From contig CAXXNZ010000025.1 in the NCBI GenBank assembly GCA_963676075.2, positions 1 to 64,000 of the forward strand: DNA of 64,000 nt, written 5' to 3'. Both the position numbers and the translations under genes were made by a program. This stretch comes from JAHJQZ01 sp963676075 (lineage in GTDB: Bacteria; Pseudomonadota; Alphaproteobacteria; Rhizobiales; Devosiaceae). A model generated the notes under the pieces. The model was not told the origin of the DNA. It worked only from the letters and a program-made list of their open reading frames with translations, and ran no database searches. Positions 37,601 to 48,666 of this stretch are shown here, in pieces (the first letter of the stretch is position 1; every line of letters starts with the position of its first letter).

Positions 37601-38700
37601 AACAATTTTCATAATTTTTCTTAAACTTTAACTCTTTAATTTATTTTTATTTGTAGTTAGTAACAATTTTCATAATTTTTCTTAAACTTTAACTCTTTAA
37701 TTTATTTTTATTTGTAGGGAGTAACAATTTTCATAATTTTTCTTAAACTTTAACTCTTTAATTTATTTTTATTTGTAGGGAGTAACAATTTTCATAATTT
37801 TTCTTAAACTTTAACTCTTTAATTTATTTTTCTTTGTAGGGAGTAACAATTTTCATAATTTTTCTTAAACTTTAACTCTTTAATTTATTTTTATTTGTAG
37901 TTAGTAACAATTTTCATAATTTTTCTTAAACTTTAACTCTTTAATTTATTTTTATTTGTAGTTAGTAACAATTTTCATAATTTTTCTTAAACTTTAACTC
38001 TTTAATTTATTTTTATTTGTAGGGAGTAACAATTTTCATAATTTTTCTTAAACTTTAACTCTTTAATTTATTTTTCTTTGTAGGAAGTAACAATTTTCAT
38101 AATTTTTCTTAAACTTTAACTCTTTAATTTATTTTTATTTGTAGGGAGTAACAATTTTCATAATTTTTCTTAAACTTTAACTCTTTAATTTATTTTTATT
38201 TGTAGGGAGTAACAATTTTCATAATTTTTCTTAAACTTTAACTCTTTAATTTATTTTTCTTTGTAGGGAGTAACAATTTTCATAATTTTTCTTAAACTTT
38301 AACTCTTTAATTTATTTTTATTTGTAGTTAGTAACAATTTTCATAATTTTTCTTAAACTTTAACTCTTTAATTTATTTTTATTTGTAGGGAGTAACAATT
38401 TTCATAATTTTTCTTAAACTTTAACTCTTTAATTTATTTTTATTTGTAGGGAGTAACAATTTTCATAATTTTTCTTAAACTTTAAAGATGAAAATCCTTA
38501 TGAAAAAGTTGATTTGGATTTTAAGAATAATGGAATGAATTTTTTATCTGAAATTAGCAAAACTACAAAAATTGAATTACCAAAGATTACAACGTAGTTT
38601 TTAATCAATAAATAACTATTTTCTTAGAGGAATCATGGGGGAAGAATACAATTATATGAATTTGAGTGCTTATGAAGTGTTTCAAATAATAAAAAAATGA
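34700..38700 (+). CDS. protein kinase - coiled coil - TLDc protein, interrupted by an intron array
   Basis: N-terminus MGSCSSNKRKH is an N-myristoylation candidate with a palmitoylatable Cys. The kinase domain has LTECIGVGANAKVYRYKL, ALKCY, YHRDLKPANIMV, LTDFSESK (DFS instead of DFG), GTPFYFPPELW and VDMYCLGIMVLELL. A coiled coil follows at about 36.3-36.6 kb. The C-terminus is a TLDc domain: EGSTFIIMKSTDEQNSLFGG, AWHSNEKQSNDPK, a 37-nt intron, NYGPFFG, then the 61-bp array, and finally YNYMNLSAYEVFQIIKK before TGA. TLDc proteins protect against oxidative stress or bind V-ATPase. Splicing across the array is unresolved: donors before it are phase 0, whereas the segment DENPYEKVDLDF after it needs phase 1 at the nearest acceptor. 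The gene may be intact with a skipped segment, or damaged by the array. Confidence 0.8.
37244..38487 (+). repeat. 61-bp tandem array; each unit is a 58-nt intron plus a 3-nt exon
   Basis: After a normal 64-nt intron (37180-37243) and the triplet GAA comes a 44-nt intron (37247-37290), then nineteen full 61-bp units and a truncated last one. Each unit starts GTAACAATTTTC, ends TTTGTAG and is separated from the next by exactly three bases: GGA (12), TTA (7) or GAA (1). Units are otherwise nearly identical; the main other difference is A or C at the eighth base before the unit's AG. The triplets show an approximate five-unit higher-order order (TTA TTA GGA GGA GGA). The last unit runs into coding sequence at 38487. 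The splice-site ends equal those of ordinary introns in this window. Confidence 0.95.
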
Positions 38701-39159
38701 AATCAGATAACAAAAAAAAAATAAAACTTTAAATAAAATTAACAATTTATATTAGTTTTAGCATTACAATGATTCCTCTCTAATCTTTTGACTTTATATA
38801 TTTTTTTCTTGATTTTATGTGAATTCATTTAGCAATTTAATTATTCATTTCGTTAAGCTATTATTATACTCAATATTTTTGAAAGAAAATTCTTGTCTAA
38901 AATAGCCTTTAAATTGTTTAATTTGAAATCTTATAGTTAAAAAAAAAATAAATATCAAAATAATCAACAGAAAACGATAAATTAAGTTAAAAATATATAA
39001 CATCATCTCATCATTGCTTTTTAAGCATAGCTACAAATAAAGAATTTTATAAAAAATTATTATAATTTATAAATTGATTTTTAAATAATAATTAATATTT
39101 TTTTAATAGATAACAATCAAATTTAGTGAGTTCATAGTAAATTCTTTTGTAGCCTTCAA
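38701..39159. other. gap between convergent genes, possibly holding the 3' end of the eIF2-alpha-type kinase gene
   Basis: About 460 bases, longer than most convergent gaps here. On the minus strand a coding-looking patch at about 38845-38925 (GYFRQEFSFKNIEYNNSLTK then TGA) may be a final exon of the kinase gene. The rest is AT-rich. Confidence 0.35.
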
Positions 39160-41077
39160 TCATAATTCAAGCTTTTCTTTCCAAATGCGCATTTATGATG
39201 AAGCTTGCACCTGTAAAATAAAAGGCCTCTTTTTTGGATTATTTTCTGTCATTTACAAAATTAATTGTGCTTCAGGGCCAAAATTTTTTATAAAATTCTC
39301 TGGTAATTCTCTATCTTCATTTAATTTCTTAAAATGTAATAATTTTTCATGGCTTGTTTTAAATTGCATTGATAATTCAAACAATATAAGTCCTAATATT
39401 AAAATAAATAAGTTAAAATAAATTACCAAGTGAATAAATATCAACTTTAAAATCATAATTCTGATTATTTTTAACTTCGGGGGCAGTATATATTGGAGTT
39501 CCAATACTTTTTGTTAACATGAGTTCATCATCACAATATATTTTATTCTCTAATCCTTTGATTTGTGTAGTGCTTTATCTTACATTTTTTAATTCTTTAA
39601 ATTCTTCTGTATAACATAATAGTAAGGTTTTATGGCGTTTTATTTTTGGATGACATTTTTTACAATTAATATTTTCCAACAATGCTGCAAGACCAAAATC
39701 ACCTATTTTAATTTTACTAGCATCAAACATTATATTGGCCGGCCTTGAAATACATTATTTTAACAAATATACTTTAAATCTCGATGTATGATTCCATTTT
39801 AATGAATGTATGAAATCCCATCTAACAATTAGCAAAACATCTTATAATTCATAGCTCTATTCAAACATCGTTCCTTGTTCTCCAAAAAATATTTTAATGT
39901 TTCTCCACGGCAATAATGCATTTGAATATGTAAAACTAAAGTTACTTTCTTATTAGCACTTTCTTAAGGTGGTGATTAGGGAAATTTTTCAGGCAAGTCC
40001 ACTTTCTTGCTACTAACCTATTAGTCTTCATCCCATTCAAATCCTAGACCTGATAATGATGTGTCATAACCGTTATTTTTTTCAGGAGAATTGTCTGGAG
40101 ATAATGAAATTTCACTCTCAAGTTCTTTTTGTTATTTCAAAGGTTATTCAATCCAAGAAGTATAAAATCTATTATAATCTATTATTTTTACTTTATATTT
40201 ATTACCTAATGACATTTTTATGATCTAATTAAGTCATAGCATTGACTTCACGGAATAATTTATGTTCAAAAAAATTTTCATTTTTACCTATTGATATAAA
40301 CACTTTTTTTATAGCATAGGGTTGCTGCTCAAGCTTATGTATAGCTTTATACACTTCGCCAAATGACCCATGATCGATAAGTTAATGCTTTTCAAAAACT
40401 TTGAAAAATCTTCCGGTTTCAAAGAGTTCCTCTTGAAAATGATAACTCTTTTTTGTTAATTTGAACGGTGACAAATTAGTTGATTGACTTTTCACTTTGA
40501 GTTAAAGATTTTCTGAACTTTTTCTTTCAAAATTTGAAAATTCTATTTAATTTTCTTCTCTGATATTCAAATGTACACTCTTTCTCTTTGTAATTTTAAT
40601 TGAATTAAATAACAATTCTTCTCCATTGGTTTTGATAAATTAATTTAATACCAAAGGTGATTAACTTTGCTATAAGTCTTGAGAATGGGATTAGTTATTA
40701 TAATGATTTTAATTTTATTATTGTTCTGTACTTTATAAATTTAAAAGTGGATAACTATTAGTTTGAATTTTTTAAATATTTTGATCAGTTCGGGCCTTAT
40801 CATTTTCATTAGTCTGCAAAGAACTTTATGATTATTTAAGATTGTTTTCATTAACTTAAAGGTCAGAGAATTGATTTGTTATTTTATCAATCCTTTTATC
40901 TCCATTCTATTTCTAGTCAGAATTTTGAAAATTGCCATAGATCTTTCCGAGATAAAATGTAATCACAATTATGCAGATTGGTACTACATAATGTCCTAAT
41001 TATGAAAACGAGAAATTGCTTGAAGTTATTTATGAAATTTCTGTATTGGCTTGAAAAATGAATAACTCAAATATCAT
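39160..41077 (-). CDS. membrane-anchored eIF2-alpha-type kinase (PERK/GCN2-like)
   Basis: Start at 41077 gives about 28 residues, then a single transmembrane helix (HYVVPICIIVITFYLG). A long polar linker leads to a kinase domain: IDHGSFGEVYKAI, YAIKKVFI, REVNAMTQLDHKNV, an acidic insert, QLLDGISYIHQNGIIHRDLK, an intron, PANIMFDASKIKIGDFGLA, SIGTPIYTAPEV, FKVDIYSLG, LILFELSMQFKT and LPENFIK. The insert between N- and C-lobe strands, the 'SYIHxxGIIHRDLKPANI' loop and LFEL..F.T are typical of eIF2-alpha kinases, which slow translation in stress. A transmembrane anchor recalls PERK, but the lumenal part is tiny. The stop is uncertain: TGA at 39160-39162 could be Trp, with the true end near 38845. 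Confidence 0.8.
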
Positions 41078-41308
41078 TACTATATTTAAAAAAATTACTG
41101 CAATATCTTAAATTATATATAAGTTTTTTATTATTGAAGCTATTAATTAGTTTATTAAATTAACAAATTTCTTATGGAATTATAATTCATTTTTAAAATA
41201 ATGTTTATTATAATTAAATACACTCATACATACATTTATATTCATCTAAAATTAAAATATATTTTATTTTCTATATTGATAATTAAATTGAAATTTTGCA
41301 AACTTAAA

Positions 41309-44300
41309 ATGTCATTCTTTTACAAGATCTTTAAAAATTAATTATCTTAAGTAATTGATTATTAAACAATCTCGGAATCAATTTCACAAAATTTGCATAC
41401 TATTTACATTTAAAGCTTTTCTAATGAATTTGTGGTTGACTTCTTGCAAATTATTTCTGAATTAATTTTTATAGATTTCACCTAATAGTCCAATAACTAA
41501 AATTAATTCGAGATTAGTCATAGAAAAAACAACAGGAAGAATCTATGAAATTGGTACTTACAAACTAAAATCACCAACTTTACTTAGATCTATCAGATAA
41601 TAAATTTATGAATGAAAAAGTGCTTGCCTTAAACTAATACAGTGCATTTCTCGGAATGATTACCATATAAAATGTGACTTTTTGTATATTTGCAAAGACA
41701 GTCAAGCCAGTTTGCTTAATCTAACCATTTAATTATAGTGATATTTGTTCTGATGTGTTTGAAATTAAAACAGTCAGTTGTGTCTCAGTGATTGTTCTAT
41801 TTTGTTTGATTAATTACAAAATATTTAGGATAAAGACAAATTGATGTAATAAAGTAATTTTCAAGAAATTGTAAAAATTGTTGAAATAATTAAAAAGGTT
41901 AAATCAACTCTTTTTTAATTCATTAGAATCTCTCATTTGGCCACTATTTTAGTTTCGGATATGATTTATCTTAAAAACGAAGTGATTATTTAACAAACTC
42001 ACAAACAAGAATTGAATTCTGTTGAAACAATTTTATTTTAAAAGATTTGATTTCTACAAAGATTAGCAAACCATGAATCTTGCCTGTAATATAAGTTATG
42101 TTTCTGTTCAATTTATCATTATTAGTGGTTAGGGGTTTGTAGGCTATTTTTTGACTTATGTCCTTTCGAAACGATTGAATTATTTTTTAATTTCACGACG
42201 ATCAACTAAAAAAGCTGGGACAAGATATAATAGTCGTGGTATCAAACCCATCTTTTTACTTTATGATTAGGCCTGGATGATGAAGGTCATGTTGCTAACT
42301 TTGTCGAAACAGAATCAATAATTTACTTTGGTCAATATTGTATGAGCCACTTACTTATCAGAGGGACAGCTCCCGTTTTTTGAGACTAAAAGGGACTGAC
42401 ATCTTAAATCTATTTATCATAAAATTTTGAAATTACAAATCAAGCATTTTTAAAACATTGTTACTCAATGGAAAAGGAATATAAACGAATTATGATAATT
42501 AATTTGTTGACTTAGACAAGAAGTACTGAAGAGACCTTAATAAAAGAATTTGAGAAATGTGTAAAAGAAAATACTGACAAAAATAATATTACTAATATTA
42601 AGTATGAGTATTTGGATTTAAATTATATCTGTAAAAATGGAAATTATGAGAATTTAAATATTTATATCGACAAACTAGCAGATGCAATCAAATGTCTCTC
42701 ATTCTATGTTGAAAATGTCAAAGAAAAATAAGTGATTTAATAATAGGAGGGTGTGTTTAGGATTAATTGTTTAGATTCACTTGATAGAACTAATCTTGTG
42801 ATGTTTAAAGTTAATTATTTTTATTTAATTCAATTTAAATTTAAGATAGCTATGTCAATGCTTGAATATTAATTTTCACATGTAGGTGTTGATTTAAATG
42901 TGTTGGCTAAGGGGAGTTTTATAGAGTTTTTTGATTAAGAAATTTCGTAGAAATCTAATCATTTTTTCAAAAATCTCAATCATATTTGATTAGATAATGG
43001 TGATTTTCTTTGTCAGCACTATGTTTTTTTGTTTTTTTTATAAAATAATAAGGCTGGGACAGACTCAACAATTTCTACAACCTAACGTAGTGGCAAAGGC
43101 TCAACTTTTTTTGGGCTTTTTGATTAAGGAATGAAGAAAATTGAACGTTTTTTAGTGAGTACATTTGATGATAATTTAAAGTAGGAGGGAATTGATGTGT
43201 TATTAGGTTCATCACATTAAACAACAAACGGTAAAGGTTTTTATTTATTTAAGTTTTGAATAGAATTTGAAAAAAAGTTAGAGACTTAATTGCAAGCCTT
43301 GGAAAAATAATTTACAGTTATAAATTAGGTTTCAATTTATATCTTATCCTTTAATGTTATTTTTTTCTGATTTTAAATGCATTTATAGATTGAATAATTT
43401 TAACCAACAGATAATCTCGACCTTCTTTCTATTAATCTCTTTCAATTTGAGTCCAATCAACTCCCTGACATCATTGTTATTGGCCTTCAAGAAATTGTGG
43501 CACTTAACCCAAAAAACGTTGTTGTAACAAACAAAACTCACGATAGTTAAATGACAGTATGAACTGAAGTAATAACAAATAATTTAAAGAAACTTGATAG
43601 CTATATTTTTACAAAATCAAAAGGCATGGTGGGATTAGCGATACTTGTTTTTATTAAAACTCCATTGAAACCAAGGATTACAAAAATTTAAGAAGATTTA
43701 ATAAAAACCGGAATTGGAAGTTTAAAGTTAGGGTAAAATTTAAAAATTAAACTTAAAAATTGTTTAGGAATAAAGGAGCAGTAGGGATCAAATTTGATAT
43801 CGATAGCACACCACTTTGTTTTATTAATTGCCATTTAGAGTCAGGGTAGAATGCTTATCGAGAAAGAATAAATAACCTTAATGAGATACATAAAAAAATG
43901 TTTCCTTTAGAAAAAGTTTATTTATTTTCTTAGAATTTGCTTTTTAGTCACAATCTGAAGAACTCTCAAGCTCTTTACTTCGCTTTCCTTATATTTTTCT
44001 TTTTGGCGATTTGAATTTTAGAATCAATGGTACGAATTCAGAGATTCGTAAAAAGATCAATTCCTTTAAGCAATATTCAAAATCACTTGACTGCGAAGAT
44101 AAAGCGGCTGCAATTCTTAAGGAACTTCTTATTGATGACCAAGGATAAACTATTAAAATGCATAGCAAATATCTGAACTATTATAAAGAAGGATAAATAA
44201 CCTTTATGCCTACTTATAAATTCGATCCTTTTTCAGAAATTTATGATACATCTAAAAAACAAAGATGCCCTGCATGGTGGGATTATTTATTTCTGTTTTG

Positions 44301-44619
44301 TGAATTTTTGTCTTTAGGTGCGATAGGATCTTTGTATATTAGAATAATGCTGCCTAATGTAATTTGAAATAAATGTATTATAAAAGCCGAGAGTGTTTAT
44401 TATCTGACCATCGGTTTAATGATAAAAATATTTTATTTTTAATTTAGTCCAGTGGATGCTTATTTTTCTATTGAAATTAAAAAAATTGACGAGAAGAAAA
44501 AAAATTAATTGCTTGAATAATTGTGCTAGTAAATGGTTAAGTGTTTAATTTTAATAATTTATATTTAGTCTGAGACTTAAGATACTTTATAAACAAGTTA
44601 GATAAAAAATTCTATTTGA
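41309..44619 (+). CDS. synaptojanin-like SAC1 + inositol polyphosphate 5-phosphatase
   Basis: An N-terminal SAC domain carries GTRYNSRGI, GHVANFVETESII, TAPVFWDQKGLTS (Trp is TGA, 42381-42383) and the catalytic CX5R motif as NCLDSLDRTNLV; IWLDNGD closes it near 42990. The second half is an INPP5 domain: LPDIIVIGLQEIV, NKGAVGIKF, FGDLNFRINGTNSEIRKKI, PTYKFDPFSEIYDTS, KKQRCPAWWDRIFV and LSDHRPVDAYFS. All catalytic blocks of both phosphatases are intact, so the protein should remove 4- and 5-phosphates from phosphoinositides at endocytic membranes. There is no long proline-rich tail. About 15 introns of 30-45 nt. About 980 residues. Confidence 0.93.
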
Positions 44620-44849
44620 AGTTTTGATTTAATAAATAAATCTTATTCTTATTAATTTATTTAATGTAAATAAAAAAAAAAATTAGTAAAATTCTACAAT
44701 ACATAAATAAAAAAGTATATAAAATAAATATAAATAAAGTACAGTTTGTGTAGATTTTTTCACTCTAATATTCTAATAAAATGGCATCCGAAAATGCACT
44801 TATTAATTAATTAAAGTCATAATTAAATTTAAATAAAAAAGTTCAATTA

Positions 44850-45186
44850 TCAACTGAATTAAAATTGGTTTTCTTAAGGTCTGATAATTGAAGGTGGAGC
44901 TACTTATTGATAAGGTTAATTAGTAATTTTGCCAAAGTTTTCACTTTTTTTAGTTTTAGCAACATAAGTTTTTTCTACGAAATTATTAGAAACTTAATTT
45001 TTTGTTGGTTTTTCATAATATTTTTCTATTGGTACAACTTGTTCGTATTCTTATTCACTACTTGTATTATCTGATGGCCATCCTAAAGAAAATTAATCCT
45101 TTGGGCGGAAAACCTATATAATAAGTTAAAAATCAATGTTTAAATACTCTTTTGCCACGTTATTAAACTTCATTACCAAAGTCCAT
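44850..45186 (-). CDS. small polar hypothetical protein (100 residues)
   Basis: Start MDFGNEVQQRGKRVFRPKDQ, one 34-nt intron after KR, then FSLGWPSDNTSSEQEYEQVV, PIEKYYEKPTKNQ and a Gln/Pro-rich end before TGA. No membrane segment or known domain. The N-terminal 'RVFRP..FSLGWPSD' faintly resembles Jupiter/HN1 microtubule-associated peptides, but that is too weak to name it. Clean reading frame, in-phase intron and a codon mix unlike flanking spacer support a real gene. Confidence 0.55.
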
Positions 45187-45448
45187 TTTATATTTTATGA
45201 ATTTTACTTTTTAATTGTTAATTATTATTATAATATTTAAATAATTAACAACTTAAATAGTTAAATAATTTCCCAAAAAATTGAAATTGGCAGTTGTAAA
45301 ATAATGGTTGCTCCTAACAGAAAAATTATCAGTTCAATACCTTCAAAAAATAAAAAACATTAAAAATATTTATCAGTTATTTAATAATTAAAAATTGCTA
45401 TTTGAATATTTTATAATTTTATATTACTTATCACCTAATAATATAATA

Positions 45449-47059
45449 ATGGATAGAAGTAAGTCAATAACTTCCTAATAAGATATATAAAAGCTGAGTT
45501 AAATGTGGAAATAAATCAAATAAGTAACTAATTAAATAATTAACTCAAAACAATCTGTTTTTTAAAGTCAAAAATTACAGAATAAGATTATAATGATCCG
45601 AAACTCTAAACAACTTTTAGAACCGATAATTTTTAATCAGAATTTAACAGATAACTTTAGCAAAATTCATTGTAATAGCAGTATTAAAGTAAAACAATGC
45701 CGGAATAATTTTTTTAACTCTCTTAAGCTTACTAATCAAAAAAAGAAAACGATGAATAATAATTAATTTCTTTGAAAGAAATTGTAAGAGAAAAAAATTT
45801 AGTTATAACTGAATTACAAGAGTCAAATTAACGACTTAAATAAAAGATTTATGAATTAGATCGAGAATTTGCATTAAAAGTACAAGAAAGTGAAAGAATT
45901 AATGAAAAGCTCCTTCAGGTCAGTTATTTTGTCTTTGATAATTAAATAGTATGAAAACTCTATTGATTAACTGTATTATATAAAAACTAATGAAAATGCT
46001 CTTTTATCAGAGGTTGATTATTTGAAAACTGATGTCTAGCGGTTAATCACGCTTCTTAAGCAAACTTCAGAAGTTAAATATATTAATAATAACTTTGAAA
46101 AGTATAAAAATTTTGCAATTTCATATGAAAATGAACAATATCGATTCCTTCGCGAGATACAAAATACAAACACACCTTAAAAGAGATCACTTTCTTCGAA
46201 AAATATTAAGAAATAAACAAAATAAAATTGTAATATATCAAAGAAAGAGCAAGAGAAATAATTTTGGGTCCCATAAAAAGCTTTTTCTTTCTTGCAAAAT
46301 TTTTAGTAAAGATTACAAGAAAAAATGTCAAAAGAATTGTAAGAAGAATTATTATTTGAGTTGAATCGTATATGGTTGGATAGAGAAAAAGAATTATTAG
46401 ATAAAGCAAAAAAGTAATATGAAGAATCTTTATCGAAACTGACAAGATAAATCGATAATTAATAAAATTGTTAGGATGTGCAAAGTTAAAACTAAATAAA
46501 ATTGTTACAAAAATCTTTGAATTTGAAAAAAACTTAATTAAAGAAATTTAAAGATGAATATGAAAAGTTTTTCTTTTATTATTTATTTAATTAAATCAAA
46601 GAAACCCAGGATATATAATGATGCTTTAAAAAATTGAAAAAGAATGCAGCTAAAAATCACAATCATTACAGCAGGAAGTTGACTTTCTTAAAGAATAAAA
46701 TGCGCAATTGAAATCGCAATAAAATGAAATTGATAATTAATAGGTTATATATTTATAAGGAACTTTATGAATGGGTTAGTTTTTATGATTTTTATCGTTA
46801 TAAAAGGAGAAAAAATAATGGAGTTATTAGAATAATTATAAATTGAAGTGTAACTAAGTGTGGATAAAATTAAAAAAGAAAACTTGTTTTTCTCAAATTC
46901 GGCTATACATAAAGGATTCTAATTATCATTAGTAATTATAAAATATTCTTGTAAATAAATTTTTAGGATGAAATACACAAAAATATTGACAATTTTCATG
47001 AAAAAGTGCTAGAAATGAAAGAAACTACGAAAGAAAAAATCGAATAGATTTTAAAATGA
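45449..47059 (+). CDS. coiled-coil protein with WVP..AF..FELNRIW motif
   Basis: Start gives MDRSKSITSQQDIQKLSQMW; an intron of about 44 nt leads to KITEQDYNDPKLQTTFRTDN. A coiled coil (LKEIVREKNLVITELQESNQ; QRLKQKIYELDREFALKV) is followed by a compact block KQFWVPQKAFSFLQNFQQRL and ELQEELLFELNRIWLDREKE, which looks like a conserved helical domain of centrosomal or ciliary coiled-coil proteins, then more coiled coil. It ends EMKETTKEKIEQILK before TGA. I cannot name the family. About 490 residues. Confidence 0.65.
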
Positions 47060-47613
47060 TATCTAATTTATATAATATTTGATTTATAGTTATAAAAAAT
47101 AGTTTTAATTAAGATTTGAAATACTAACAACTATAATTATATAGTTAAGGAAAATCAAGATATTTTTCATTTTTATTATTCTATGAGTTGCAAAATTTAG
47201 CTGATGTCTTATGATTTTTCAATCCGCAATATTTTGCCTTAAGAATGATTTATTATTTACAGCCAATTCGGGCATATTGTTATCAATTTATCGATTATTT
47301 AACTTATTGATTCTAAAAAATTGTTATTTAGAAATTGAAAAGATTTAATAATACCTTTGCCCATTAAATATTATTTATTTGATGAAGCTATATGATCAAT
47401 CACTTAGACATAGAAAATATTTGAAACTTTTCGTAGTTAAGCATAACTAAAATAATTTTGATTTAAAAATAAATAAGTTACTTTTTTAAGATTGATGCAA
47501 CGTTTTTTAGCCTTTCTTTATCAGAAATTTAGAATTAATTTGAAGTTGCCATCAATTATTTAGATTAATTTAGTAATCTTTCTTTTTCTTTAATCTATTA
47601 AAATCATAAAAAA
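47060..47613. other. gap between convergent genes with possible unplaced exon
   Basis: About 550 bases, much longer than most convergent gaps here. On the plus strand 47185-47430 can be read as SYDFSIRNILPQEW and LFRNWKDLIIPLPIKYYLFD, which looks protein-like, but I can fit no start or splice pattern, and open frames mean little under this code. Confidence 0.3.
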
Positions 47614-48666
47614 TCATTAAATTAAAACCTTAGCAATTAATGCATCACTCAATCCTAAACTTTTTTATTATTAAACACTTTTATCATTCTATTCATTTTT
47701 ATTTTCTTTATTTTCAATTCCTTTAACATTTTATTCCAAAATTTATTTCACTTTTGCATTTTTTATTTCATTTGCTTTGATAAAATCCACAACCGATTAA
47801 TAATGCTTAGATTACCCTCTTACATTTCTTTCAGGTAACGCAGCTAATGGAATATCTGGGACATTATGAACATCAAATTTCGGATGCCAACATTCTTCAG
47901 TAAACTAATTTGATTCACTTTATGGTAATGTTTTCAAAAATTCAGAATGATGCGACTTCACAATATTATATAATGCCATTTTAAATTATTTTTTTCTTTC
48001 TTCACTTAATACTTTTGTATTATTATCTTCACCTTCAATTGTAATTATCAAATCCACATTTCCAGTCTTATCATTCATTCCCCATTTCACTTTATAAGCA
48101 TTAGCCATCACAGCTAGTATTTATTATAATTTCATTACTTCAAATTTTATCGCACAATTCCGTAATAAATACTCTCCAATTAAACTACTCCATGACGTTT
48201 CGTTTCTCATTGTGCACATTTATACTGCTTCTTCAATCACAATAAATATTTTTAACAAACGTTTATATTCTACTGGCAAAATTAATTCAATTTTATCCTT
48301 TAATAATTCTTTATATTTTTCTCTCAGACTCGATGAGTTTTATATTAGTCCTAACTACCCAATATTTCCTGAACTTGATGTTACTATAGGTTTAGCCTTC
48401 AATTGCGCCAAAAGTTCGGTAGTAGATGAGGATAAAATTGGTGTTGTATCCGCTTGTAACCTTATTGATGCTTTTGATTTTTGGAATGTTTTTGAATAAT
48501 TCTCTGGAACTTTTAAGAAAGTTATAAAAGATAAATGAAAGAATAAACCTGGTTGGCGCTTAGGAGTAGACATGAAAGGATTTGGGCAAGACGGTGGTGC
48601 CTTCTTGAGTGGATTGCTAACTTTTTTACAAGCTTGGAAATGAGCGAATAAGTCTTATTATTTCAT
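47614..48666 (-). CDS. CDT1: DNA replication licensing factor CDT1
   Basis: The N-terminus MKQQDLFAHFQACKKV matches a PIP-box degron layout (Q..L...F with basic residues after it), as in animal CDT1, which is destroyed on chromatin-bound PCNA through CRL4-Cdt2. One intron of 39 nt follows RQP. The central CDT1 winged-helix/geminin-binding region reads ELILPVEYKRLLKIFIVIEE, AVQMCTMRNETSWSSLIGEY and MKLQQILAVMANAYKVKWGM. ECWHPKFDVHNVPDIPLAAL is the conserved linker to the C-terminal winged helix, which is reduced (SLGLSDALIAKVLI) near the end. TAA precedes the stop TGA. CDT1 loads MCM2-7 at origins. About 335 residues, short for the family. Confidence 0.85.

Noticed and set aside
37244..38487. 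CRISPR-like or simple minisatellite interpretation of the 61-bp array
   Set aside because: There are no variable spacers, and the unit limits coincide exactly with GT..AG splice sites and a codon-sized spacer inside a coding gene. A plain minisatellite does not explain that.
44781..44870. Plus-strand start MASENALINQLKSQLNLNKK
   Set aside because: It runs into the 3' end of the small minus-strand gene, has no terminal TGA of its own and consists mostly of Asn/Leu/Lys from AT-rich spacer.
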